A program made the position numbers and the translations under genes. Under the pieces are notes generated by a model. The model ran no database searches and was not told the origin of the DNA. It saw only the letters and a list, made by a program, of their open reading frames with translations. A stretch of DNA of 7,536 bases from a candidate division LCP-89 bacterium (lineage in GTDB: Bacteria > Electryoneota > B3-LCP): positions 1 through 7,536 of the forward strand of contig JALGZU010000135.1 in assembly GCA_025774735.1 (NCBI GenBank), written 5' to 3'. This document shows, one piece after another, positions 1-6,122 of this stretch (positions within the stretch are counted from its first letter, which is position 1; every line of letters starts with the position of its first letter).

Positions 1-229
1 CGATCCTGATACTGATATGAGGGCTCACGTACAAATCCGCTATAATTCAAGCGCCCAACCGGCCACCATTTTCCCAAAGGAAACTGAATGGGATAACCGG
101 GGTGTAGCATACACTATCCGATACGACGAGCCGATTGAAGCAATTACTCCAGGGCAATCCGCCGTTTTTTTCCTCGATAATGTGCGCGTGATCGGCGGCG
201 GACGGATTAAAACAGTTTTAAACGATTGA
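1..229 (+). CDS. mnmA: tRNA-uridine 2-sulfurtransferase MnmA, C-terminal fragment (5' end outside window)
   Basis: The reading frame is open from the window edge (first full codon at position 2) to TGA at 227-229, leaving about 75 C-terminal residues. The end matches the C-terminal beta-barrel domain of MnmA: a segment around RAHVQIRYN, then YDEP, then the signature TPGQSAVFF followed by a short turn and IGGGRI close to the terminus, which is the usual MnmA ending. MnmA is cytoplasmic and thiolates U34 at position 2 in tRNA Lys, Glu and Gln, taking sulfur from a persulfide relay and using ATP. The N-terminal ATP-binding PP-loop and catalytic cysteines lie upstream of the window. No clear promoter is visible in the 47 nt before panB, so co-transcription with panB is possible. 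Confidence 0.85.
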   Translation, partial: DPDTDMRAHVQIRYNSSAQPATIFPKETEWDNRGVAYTIRYDEPIEAITPGQSAVFFLDNVRVIGGGRIKTVLND

Positions 230-276
230 AAATATCGATTCATAAAAACTGAGGGTTTCTCGGTGAGGAATATATA

Positions 277-1134
277 ATGAAAAAAGTGACGACGGCTTCC
301 CTGATAGATATGAAGCGGCGTGACGAGAAGATAGCGGCTTTAACCGCTTACGACGCTACCTTTGCATCGCTTCAGGATAAAGCCGGGATCGACGTGATCC
401 TGGTGGGTGATTCAGCTGCCATGGTGATCGCGGGGGAAGAGACGACCCTGGCGGCGACCATGGAGCAGATGCTCTACCATACGCGTTGCGTGAAGAGGGG
501 CGTCGAGCATGCACTTCTTGTTGCTGACATGCCCTTCCTCTCCTTCCAGGTTTCTACCGAGAAGGCACTGATCAACGCGGGACGTTTTCTCGCCGAATCG
601 GGGGCTGAAGCCGTTAAGCTCGAAGGTGGACAACGCATTCTCGAAACTGCAAAACGTCTGGTGGATGCCGGTATACCCGTCATGGGGCATTTAGGCCTGA
701 CTCCGCAGTCGATTCACAGTTTCGGAGGGTGGGGCGTTCGGGCGAAGAAACCGAAGGAAGCTGAACAGTTATTGGAAGATGCAGTGGACCTGGAAAACGC
801 CGGGGCGTTTTCCATCGTCCTGGAGAAGATTCCTGCGCCGCTGGCTGCCGAGGTGAGCCGCACTTTGAAGATTCCTACCATCGGCATCGGTTCAGGATCC
901 GACTGCGATGGCCAGATTCTGGTCAACTACGATATGCTGGGTCTCTACGAACAACTCTGCTTGAAATTCGTGCGTCAATACCGGAACCTGGGAAGCGAGG
1001 TCAAGGATGCCGTAAAGGCTTACGTCAAGGATGTCAGGCGGGGAGATTTCCCTTCCAGTGAAGAGAGCTATTATACCGAATCGAAAACCGATGAAAATCT
1101 TCCGCACTATCCCCGAGCTCAGAAAACACGTTAA
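277..1134 (+). CDS. panB: 3-methyl-2-oxobutanoate hydroxymethyltransferase (ketopantoate hydroxymethyltransferase) PanB
   Basis: This 285-residue protein makes ketopantoate from 2-oxoisovalerate and 5,10-methylenetetrahydrofolate, the first committed step of pantothenate synthesis, in the cytoplasm. The TIM-barrel signatures are all present: ILVGDS with metal ligand D45, VADMPF with D84, VKLEGG with K114 and E116, GHLGLTPQS at 137-145, the catalytic glutamate E183 in VLEKIP, and IPTIGIGSG at 199-207. These correspond to E. coli D45, D84, K112, E114 and E181. ATG 277 is preceded by GAGGAA (265-270) with 6 nt spacing. The protein is about 20 residues longer than E. coli PanB (264); its last 14 residues form a polar tail encoded over the start of panC. 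Overlap with panC and shared pathway indicate one operon. Confidence 0.96.
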   Translation: MKKVTTASLIDMKRRDEKIAALTAYDATFASLQDKAGIDVILVGDSAAMVIAGEETTLAATMEQMLYHTRCVKRGVEHALLVADMPFLSFQVSTEKALINAGRFLAESGAEAVKLEGGQRILETAKRLVDAGIPVMGHLGLTPQSIHSFGGWGVRAKKPKEAEQLLEDAVDLENAGAFSIVLEKIPAPLAAEVSRTLKIPTIGIGSGSDCDGQILVNYDMLGLYEQLCLKFVRQYRNLGSEVKDAVKAYVKDVRRGDFPSSEESYYTESKTDENLPHYPRAQKTR

Positions 1135-1939
1135 CGATCTCAGAAAGCAGGATAAACGGATCGGTCTCGTTCCCACGATGGGATTTCTGCACGAAGGGCA
1201 TCTGTCCCTGATTGACCAGATTAGATCTGATTGTGATTATGTCATCGTCTCGATTTACATCAATCCGAAGCAATTCGGTCCCGGCGAGGATCTGGATGAA
1301 TATCCCCGCGACTTCGCGAATGACGAGAAGGTGCTGAGTGAGCGGGGCACCGATGCGATATTTTATCCCACTACCGAGGAGATCTACCCCGATGGTTACC
1401 TGACTACAGTGCATGTGTCGGATCTGGGCGAGATGCTCTGCGGGCGTAGTCGCCCAACTCATTTCGACGGCGTCACCACGATCGTTGCCAAGCTCTTTCT
1501 GATAACCAATTGCGATGTCGCTGCCTTCGGTCAGAAGGATTATCAACAGGCTTTGATTATCCAACGCATGGCGGAGGATCTGAATGTTGATCTGGATATT
1601 TTGATCTGTCCTATCGTGCGCGAAGCGGATGGTGTGGCTATGAGTTCCCGCAATACCTATCTCACCGCCAATGAGCGGGAGAGGGCCACCTGTCTGATAA
1701 ATGCTCTCGAAAAGGTGCGCAGACTTTTTGCCGTCGGCGAAGAGCATGCGGCTCGTCTGCGAGACGAGATGGTACAGGCTATCCTCACCACTCCGGATGT
1801 GCGTATCGACTACGTCGAGGTCGTCGATGCGGAAACCCTGCAGCCTCTGGAGAAAGTTGATCGTAAAACCCTGGTTGCAGGAGCAATCTGGTTAGGAAAG
1901 ACGCGCTTGATCGATAACATCATCCTGGAACCCGAGTGA
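1091..1939 (+). CDS. panC: pantothenate synthetase (pantoate--beta-alanine ligase) PanC
   Basis: This 282-residue enzyme condenses pantoate with beta-alanine using ATP through a pantoyl-adenylate, producing pantothenate; E. coli PanC has 283 residues. The nucleotidyltransferase HIGH-like motif is seen as PTMGFLHEGH (28-37, H34 and H37). It is followed by INPKQFGPGEDL (57-68), the pantoate-binding region GRSRPTHFDGV (118-128), FGQKDYQQ (146-153), and the KMSKS-like loop MSSRNTYL (184-191). ATG 1091 was chosen because MKIFRTIPEL aligns with the usual family N-terminus; an upstream in-frame ATG at 1031 would add 20 unsupported residues. No good Shine-Dalgarno lies close to 1091 (nearest GAGAG about 24 nt upstream), and the start sits inside panB, so translational coupling is likely. 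Confidence 0.95.
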   Translation: MKIFRTIPELRKHVNDLRKQDKRIGLVPTMGFLHEGHLSLIDQIRSDCDYVIVSIYINPKQFGPGEDLDEYPRDFANDEKVLSERGTDAIFYPTTEEIYPDGYLTTVHVSDLGEMLCGRSRPTHFDGVTTIVAKLFLITNCDVAAFGQKDYQQALIIQRMAEDLNVDLDILICPIVREADGVAMSSRNTYLTANERERATCLINALEKVRRLFAVGEEHAARLRDEMVQAILTTPDVRIDYVEVVDAETLQPLEKVDRKTLVAGAIWLGKTRLIDNIILEPE

Positions 1940-2688
1940 GCGAAACTGCCGAAAGATTAACGGCGGCAATCATGGCCGCGGGCAAGGGGACCCGCATGAA
2001 GTCGGACCTGCCCAAGGTACTGCATCCCCTTTGCGGCCGCCCCATGATCCAATACGTGGTGGATACCGCCCGAGCGATAGGTGCAGATACCATCGTGCTA
2101 ATCGTTGGTTATCAGCACGAGCTGGTAGAAAGGCAGTTTAAAAGCGCCGGGGTCCGGTTTGCCCTGCAGCAACCCCAACTGGGCACGGGCCATGCAGTCC
2201 TCTGTGCACTGCCTCAGCTAGAGGACGTGCAGGGTTCGGTGTTGATACTGTCCGGTGACGTCCCCCTGATTAAAGCGGAGACGCTCAAGCGCCTCTGGCA
2301 TCGTCACCGGGAGAAAGACGCTGCTGCGACAGTTTTGACGGCCAGAGCGAGCGAGCCGCAGGGGTATGGACGTATCTTGCGACATTCGTCCGGACATCTC
2401 GCCGCCATAATCGAAGAGAGGGATGCCAGCGACGAGATCCGCGCTATCGACGAAATCAACAGCGGGATTTATCTTTTCGAATTGAGCCACCTGAGGCGGA
2501 TTCTGCCTCTCATCGGCCAGGCGAACGACCAGGGGGAGTTTTACCTGACCGATGCCGTTAGGCTTCTCAGCGACGAAGGCAGGATCGTAGCTGCCATGGA
2601 AGGCGAGTTCAGTGAAATCATCGGTATCAATACCTTGGCTGAATTGCACGCCCTGGAATTGGAACTAACTCGCCAAAAGCCTGTTTAA
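1936..2688 (+). CDS. GlmU-like N-acetylglucosamine-1-phosphate uridyltransferase domain, stand-alone (no acetyltransferase half)
   Basis: A 250-residue nucleotidyltransferase closely resembling the N-terminal pyrophosphorylase half of GlmU, which makes UDP-GlcNAc from GlcNAc-1-phosphate and UTP. Visible motifs are the nucleotide loop AAGKGTRMKSDLPKVLH (14-30), QLGTGHA (81-87), SGDVPLI with metal ligand D108, GYGRI (143-147), EERDA (160-164), EINSG (173-177), and N232, matching E. coli D105 and N227. E. coli GlmU has 456 residues; here the stop comes where the left-handed beta-helix would begin, and no hexapeptide repeats follow in the next sequence. The start is GTG, sharing GTGA with the panC stop, with TGGAA (1926-1930) 5 nt upstream. 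The fold and motifs are certain; the exact sugar substrate is inferred from similarity to GlmU. Confidence 0.88.
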   Translation: MSETAERLTAAIMAAGKGTRMKSDLPKVLHPLCGRPMIQYVVDTARAIGADTIVLIVGYQHELVERQFKSAGVRFALQQPQLGTGHAVLCALPQLEDVQGSVLILSGDVPLIKAETLKRLWHRHREKDAAATVLTARASEPQGYGRILRHSSGHLAAIIEERDASDEIRAIDEINSGIYLFELSHLRRILPLIGQANDQGEFYLTDAVRLLSDEGRIVAAMEGEFSEIIGINTLAELHALELELTRQKPV

Positions 2689-2700
2689 TCGAGGTGTAAG

Positions 2701-2719
2701 GGGGCATTATAAATGCCCC
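2701..2719 (+). terminator. perfect 8-bp dyad after the GlmU-like gene; possible terminator or operator
   Basis: GGGGCATT (2701-2708) and AATGCCCC (2712-2719) are exact reverse complements separated by ATA. As RNA this is a short stable hairpin 12 nt after the GlmU-like stop. On the + strand it is followed by AAAAA rather than a T run, so it is not a canonical intrinsic terminator. Its centre lies about 54 bp upstream of the predicted start site of the next promoter, which also fits a regulator-binding site. Confidence 0.4.
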
Positions 2720-2728
2720 AAAAAGGTC

Positions 2729-2757
2729 TTGACTTTCGACCCGGATCTTGCTATAAT
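2729..2757 (+). promoter_or_regulatory. strong sigma70-type promoter for the exported-protein gene
   Basis: TTGACT at 2729-2734 and TATAAT at 2752-2757 are separated by exactly 17 bp, and TG at 2749-2750 gives an extended -10 (TGCTATAAT). Only one base deviates from consensus. The expected start site is near 2763-2765, giving a leader of about 20 nt with GGGGGAG (2773-2779) before the GTG start at 2785. This separates the gene at 2785-3339 from the panB-panC cluster as its own transcription unit. Confidence 0.78.
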
Positions 2758-2784
2758 TATTCCAGGAATGACGGGGGAGCTGAA

Positions 2785-3339
2785 GTGAAATTCGCGAACC
2801 AAGTTTGGGTATGTGCACTTCTGTTACTGACGCTACCGCTGATGGCCTGGTCGCAGACAGAAAACGGCGTTCTGGACACCCGGGTCAGCGAATACCTGCG
2901 CTCCGGAGACGGCTACGGTCTGGGTATACAGCCTTCCGGGCTGTTCGATCCGAGCCGGGCGAGCTTCGCACACTCCTATTCGATGAGTTATTTCAGTTCC
3001 GGTGGAGCAGCAGTGGCGCAGGGTTTGTTCATGGAGACTATCCGCTACCGTCTCTCAAACCCGGTGACCCTGACTCTGAACCTCGGTTATCTGCATCAGC
3101 CCTATTCAACGTTCGAGTCGGGTGTAGGTCCTTCGCAGTCCGGAGAATTCCTGGGAGGAGCTTCCCTGACCTGGCGTCCGGCAGACAACATGTTCCTGCA
3201 CATCGAAGTGGCCAACTATCCAAAATATTACGGGTACGGCGCGTACCCACGAAGCTTCTACAATCCTGGGTACTCACCCTTCGGGGCGCCTGTCGTGCCG
3301 GAGGAAATCATAGGTCAACCCGGTCAGATCGAAGACTAA
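2785..3339 (+). CDS. exported, probably outer-membrane beta-barrel-like protein of unknown function
   Basis: I do not recognise a named family. From GTG 2785 the product has 184 residues and starts with a classical signal peptide: MKFANQ, a hydrophobic core (about 7-20, rich in Leu), and a plausible signal peptidase I site after A-W-S (23). The mature part is rich in Ser, Gly, Tyr and Phe and shows about five alternating-pattern beta segments (about 61-72, 75-90, 94-104, 120-130, 136-144), as in small outer-membrane barrels. A Tyr/Pro/Gly-rich stretch (145-170) and a short acidic tail follow. The start is set by GGGGGAG 5 nt upstream and by the promoter; the in-frame ATG at 2713 lies upstream of that promoter. 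It is flanked by its own promoter and terminator, so it is probably monocistronic. It lacks a lipobox. Confidence 0.7.
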   Translation: MKFANQVWVCALLLLTLPLMAWSQTENGVLDTRVSEYLRSGDGYGLGIQPSGLFDPSRASFAHSYSMSYFSSGGAAVAQGLFMETIRYRLSNPVTLTLNLGYLHQPYSTFESGVGPSQSGEFLGGASLTWRPADNMFLHIEVANYPKYYGYGAYPRSFYNPGYSPFGAPVVPEEIIGQPGQIED

Positions 3340-3397
3340 CAGGTGTTTAGCATAGATCCCTCAGTCGACATGGTTCTGGTGGATTAAGCATGTCTCG

Positions 3398-3422
3398 CCG
3401 CGCTCCGATGACGCGGTTTTTT
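3398..3422 (+). terminator. intrinsic terminator after the exported-protein gene
   Basis: CCGCG (3398-3402) and CGCGG (3412-3416) form a perfect 5-bp GC stem with a 9-nt loop, directly followed by six T (3417-3422). The stem is short, but stem composition and T run are typical of Rho-independent termination. It lies 59 nt after the stop at 3339 and only about 20 nt before the next gene's start, so it may also limit read-through into that gene. I see no convincing promoter between 3340 and 3442. Confidence 0.6.
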
Positions 3423-3442
3423 ACTTATTGAAGGATACGATG

Positions 3443-4036
3443 ATGAGAAAACGCCCCGGAAGCCGCTCGAGACCCCACCTTTCATCCACCAGTTCAGGGT
3501 CGAACATACTGGTAATTGGGCTTCTGGTACTCCTGGTTGTGCTGACCGCAATCGACCTCTATTACGATCATTTCAGATTTGCACCGGAAGAGCCGCTGAC
3601 CGAGGAGATCACCTCTGAGACCGATACGACCGACTCTCAGGAACCACCTATCTTAATTGAGCGGGAGCAGGAAGAGGCTGTATCACAACCCGAGCCAAAG
3701 CAGCCCACTGCTTCACTCTCGCCCCAGGATGTCAAGGTTCAGGTTTTGAATGGCTGTGGTGTGAAGGGAATTGCCTTTCGGATTCGCGGAGTTCTGCGCG
3801 ATCGGGGGTTTGACGTAATGAGCTACGGCAACGCCAAGCGGCATAACTACTCCAAATCCCAGATCATTATTCGCTCCAGGGGATCCTTCGGGAATCAAGC
3901 GGCCGATCTACTCGCCGAATCGCTGAACATCGCGCCGGATCAGATCAGTCGCATCGAGGATGCGTCGCTGGTGGATATCAACCTCACGCTGGTTATCGGT
4001 TCGGATTACCGGCAGTTGAATCTCGCTACGGAGTAG
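3443..4036 (+). CDS. membrane-anchored LytR C-terminal (LytR_C) domain protein
   Basis: A 197-residue protein with a basic N-terminus (MRKRPGSRSR), one transmembrane helix at about 21-40, a long acidic, Pro/Glu/Thr-rich linker (about 47-94), and a C-terminal LytR_C domain (about 96-195). The domain shows its usual opening VKVQVLNGCGVKGIA, the GFDV strand, and a closing LTLVIGSDY. The topology is N-in with the domain outside the inner membrane. LytR_C is often found at the C-terminus of LytR-CpsA-Psr enzymes that attach polymers to the wall; the LCP catalytic domain is absent here, so enzymatic activity is not expected and the role is unknown. AAGGA (3431-3435) lies 7 nt before ATG 3443; ATG 3440 is a near-equal alternative. 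It precedes rsfS, a position where full LCP genes are known in other bacteria. Confidence 0.82.
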   Translation: MRKRPGSRSRPHLSSTSSGSNILVIGLLVLLVVLTAIDLYYDHFRFAPEEPLTEEITSETDTTDSQEPPILIEREQEEAVSQPEPKQPTASLSPQDVKVQVLNGCGVKGIAFRIRGVLRDRGFDVMSYGNAKRHNYSKSQIIIRSRGSFGNQAADLLAESLNIAPDQISRIEDASLVDINLTLVIGSDYRQLNLATE

Positions 4037-4042
4037 CCTACG
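4030..4042 (+). promoter_or_regulatory. Shine-Dalgarno and probable ACG start codon of rsfS
   Basis: GGAG at 4030-4033, within the last codons of the LytR_C gene, stands 6 nt before ACG at 4040-4042. From the preceding in-frame TAG (4034-4036) to GTG 4145 there is no ATG, GTG or TTG in the rsfS frame, while the frame encodes the conserved first helix and strand of the RsfS fold. The spacing makes ACG the best-supported initiation codon; the alternatives ATT 4094 and CTG 4103 lack a Shine-Dalgarno and cut into the domain. Confidence 0.55.
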
Positions 4043-4423
4043 ACTGAAACCCAAAAAGCCGATAAAAGCGTCAGCCACGATCTTGCCCTCCTTATTGCCC
4101 GGCTGGCCTGGGAGCGCAAAGCGGACGAAATCGTCGTCCTCGATGTGGCGAAGTTATCACAGTTTACCAGCTATTTCGTGCTGGTGTCTGGCCAGGTGGA
4201 CCAACACCTGAAAGCCATCACCGATCACATTGTGGATACCCTGCGAGGTGAAGGAGTAAAACCCCATCACCTGGAAGGATTGGAACACCTGAACTGGATC
4301 CTGATCGACTACGTGGATGTCCTGGTGAACGTTTTTCTGCCGGACGTCCGCTCATTCTACGATCTCGAAGCACTCTGGGGGGATGCAGAACGCGTGCCAT
4401 TACCGTTCAGTGAAGAAGAGTAG
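4040..4423 (+). CDS. rsfS: ribosome silencing factor RsfS (non-canonical ACG start proposed)
   Basis: RsfS binds ribosomal protein uL14 on the large subunit and blocks subunit joining, lowering translation in stationary phase or starvation. Read from ACG 4040 the protein has 127 residues. It begins with a polar leader (1-13), then helix DLALLIARLAWERKADE (14-30), strand IVVLDV (31-36), the family core SYFVLVSG (44-51), HLKAITDHI (57-65), EGLEHLNWILIDY (79-91) and SFYDLEALWGDA (105-116). A conventional start at GTG 4145 would leave only 92 residues and remove the first helix and strand, so I reject it as the native start. The gene follows the LytR_C stop by 3 nt in the same frame, and GGAG lies 6 nt before ACG. 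The family is secure; the start is inferred. Confidence 0.85.
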   Translation, partial: TTETQKADKSVSHDLALLIARLAWERKADEIVVLDVAKLSQFTSYFVLVSGQVDQHLKAITDHIVDTLRGEGVKPHHLEGLEHLNWILIDYVDVLVNVFLPDVRSFYDLEALWGDAERVPLPFSEEE

Positions 4424-6122
4424 AGGCGATCTGTCAATAAATAATTCTTCTACCGACCCACCCCCGAATCACGAAACAGATAAACCTCGTTTCAGCGTGA
4501 ACCTGAATCAAACACTCCAGAATCTGCTGCGGGATACGCTCGCAGGCCTTAATTTCCCCGTAATTCTGCCCTCTCTGGAGATACCACCCGAATCGAAGTT
4601 CGGGGATCGTTCCAGCACGATGGCGTTGAGCTTAGCCCGGGAGCTTAATAGAAATCCTCGTGAGATAGCCGGGGAGATATTGGCGGCGTTACCCAAAGAT
4701 GGGACTTTTCTCGAGCGCATCGACATCGCCGGGCCGGGCTACCTGAACTTTTTCTTTTCACAACACGCTTTCACCGATCTGCTTCAGTGGGTGCTGGAGG
4801 CAGGGTCGGATTACGGGCAATCTGAGTTGGGTTCCGGCGAAAGACGTCTCTTCGAATTCGTTTCTGCCAATCCTACCGGTCCGATGAACGTGGTCAGCGC
4901 TCGAGCCGCCGCTGTGGGAGATTCGCTGGTTAAATTGCAGCGTAAGATCGGCTTCGAGGCGGACGCGGAATATTACGTCAACGACGCCGGGAGACAGATC
5001 GAACTCCTCGGGGAATCGGTTAAGGCACGCCTGCTTGAAACCGAAGGAAAGCCCTTCGATATTCCGGAAGGGGGGTATCACGGTGCTTACATTATCGATC
5101 TGGCGCAAGAGGCCATAAAACAATTCGGAGCTGAAGTTTATACAAAATCCGGCCTGGAACTTGGGGAGTGGAGTGCGGTTCTGATCGTCGAAGATCAACG
5201 TAAAACTCTCGAAAAGTACGGCATCCTCTTCGATCGCTGGTTCCGCGAAAGCGACCTCCGGGATCAAGATGCCCATGTCTCCGCGTTGGAAAAGCTGGAG
5301 AAAAGCGGACATACCTACGAGAAAGATGGAGCGAAGTTTTTCCGCAGCACTGATTTCGGGGACGACGAGGACCGGGTCGTGGTGACTTCAGACGGCCGAT
5401 CGACCTATTTTCTGCCCGATATCGCCTATCACCTGAATAAGGCCGAACGAGGCTATAAAAAAGCGGTCGATCTGTTGGGACCTGACCATCACGGACACGG
5501 AAAAAGAATGCAAGCGGCCATGCTGTCCGTGGACCTTCCCGAAGATTTTCTGGAGATCCTGATCGTCCAACAGGTCAACCTTCTGCGGCGCGGCAAGCCT
5601 GTGAAGATGTCCAAGCGCACCGGAGAAATCATTACACTGAAAGAATTGATTGAGGAAGTTGGCCCGGATGCAGCCAAGCAGATCTTCCTATCGCGACGCT
5701 GGTCGTCACACCTAGATTTCGATATCGAAGCGGCCAAAGACCGTTCGGAGAAGAGTCCGGTCTTTTATCTGCAATATGCTCATGCCCGCATCTCGTCGAT
5801 ATTCCGAAAAGCCGGGGAAAAGGCACAGCTGCAACGGAGCGATCTGGAGAGACTGTCGGTGGCTGAAGAGAGGGAATTGATCCGCAGCCTATCGCTCTTT
5901 CCGGACATCATCGAAGGCGCTGCGCTGCAGTTCGCTCCGCACAGATTGAACAGCTATCTCAACGAATTATCGACCGTTTTCACGCGGTTTTATCATGCCT
6001 GTCGAGTTCTCGGCGACGATGACAGCTTAACTCGCGCCCGGCTGGCGTTGTGCCGGGCGGTTCAGATTGTTCTAAAAGAGGGATTGAGGCTTCTGGGGAT
6101 GTCTGCCCCGGAATCGATGTAG
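4383..6122 (+). CDS. argS: arginyl-tRNA synthetase ArgS with altered HIGH motif
   Basis: Class I synthetase that charges tRNA-Arg with arginine. Counting 579 residues from ATG 4383: an Add-1 tRNA D-loop domain (about 41-127, with KFGD at 72-75 and GPGYLNFF at 117-124), the Rossmann catalytic core opening at FVSANPTGP (159-167), LGPDHHGHGKRM (365-376), the KMSKR loop (408-412), and a DALR anticodon-binding domain (about 461-579, YLQYAHARI at 462-470, ending LGMSAPESM). Where family members have H-x-G-H after NPTGPL, this one has N169-V-V-S172 and keeps R174. The start is uncertain: ATG 4383 overlaps rsfS by 41 nt and has G-rich sequence abutting it; GAGG (4423-4426) stands 4 nt before CTG 4431; GTG 4497 sits near the family's usual N-terminus but has no Shine-Dalgarno. 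Residues 1-40 are low complexity and probably not structured. Confidence 0.93.
   Translation: MQNACHYRSVKKSRGDLSINNSSTDPPPNHETDKPRFSVNLNQTLQNLLRDTLAGLNFPVILPSLEIPPESKFGDRSSTMALSLARELNRNPREIAGEILAALPKDGTFLERIDIAGPGYLNFFFSQHAFTDLLQWVLEAGSDYGQSELGSGERRLFEFVSANPTGPMNVVSARAAAVGDSLVKLQRKIGFEADAEYYVNDAGRQIELLGESVKARLLETEGKPFDIPEGGYHGAYIIDLAQEAIKQFGAEVYTKSGLELGEWSAVLIVEDQRKTLEKYGILFDRWFRESDLRDQDAHVSALEKLEKSGHTYEKDGAKFFRSTDFGDDEDRVVVTSDGRSTYFLPDIAYHLNKAERGYKKAVDLLGPDHHGHGKRMQAAMLSVDLPEDFLEILIVQQVNLLRRGKPVKMSKRTGEIITLKELIEEVGPDAAKQIFLSRRWSSHLDFDIEAAKDRSEKSPVFYLQYAHARISSIFRKAGEKAQLQRSDLERLSVAEERELIRSLSLFPDIIEGAALQFAPHRLNSYLNELSTVFTRFYHACRVLGDDDSLTRARLALCRAVQIVLKEGLRLLGMSAPESM

Noticed and set aside
226..276. 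Promoter for panB in the mnmA-panB gap
   Set aside because: TTGAAA (226-231) has no -10-like hexamer at 16-18 bp; the AT-rich CATAAA is only about 9 bp away.
1031..1090. Upstream ATG 1031 as start of panC
   Set aside because: The 20 added residues have no match to the PanC N-terminus and would deepen the overlap with panB to 104 nt.
1034..1747. 237-codon open frame on the minus strand
   Set aside because: It lies entirely opposite panC, resembles no family I know, and has the composition of an antisense shadow of a well-conserved gene.
2713..2784. Upstream ATG 2713 as start of the exported protein
   Set aside because: It lies inside the dyad and upstream of the promoter, and would bury the signal peptide behind 24 extra residues.
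2805..3350. 181-codon + strand frame overlapping the exported-protein gene
   Set aside because: Its product is Arg/Ser-rich without a signal peptide or motif, whereas the overlapping frame has a signal peptide, a Shine-Dalgarno and a promoter.
3370..3387. Five-codon open frame in the gap before the LytR_C gene
   Set aside because: It is too short to support and has no Shine-Dalgarno or regulatory context beyond lying upstream of the terminator.
3428..3442. TTG 3428 as start of the LytR_C gene
   Set aside because: AAGGA at 3431-3435 sits after it and is well placed for ATG 3443 or 3440.
4034..4145. TAG read-through fusing the LytR_C protein to RsfS, since both are in the same frame separated by one TAG
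   Set aside because: It would place cytoplasmic RsfS outside the inner membrane behind the LytR_C domain, and a Shine-Dalgarno spans the junction as expected for separate initiation. TAG also appears to end rsfS and argS at normal family C-termini.
4758..5312. 184-codon open frame on the minus strand
   Set aside because: It is opposite the catalytic core of argS and has no independent support.
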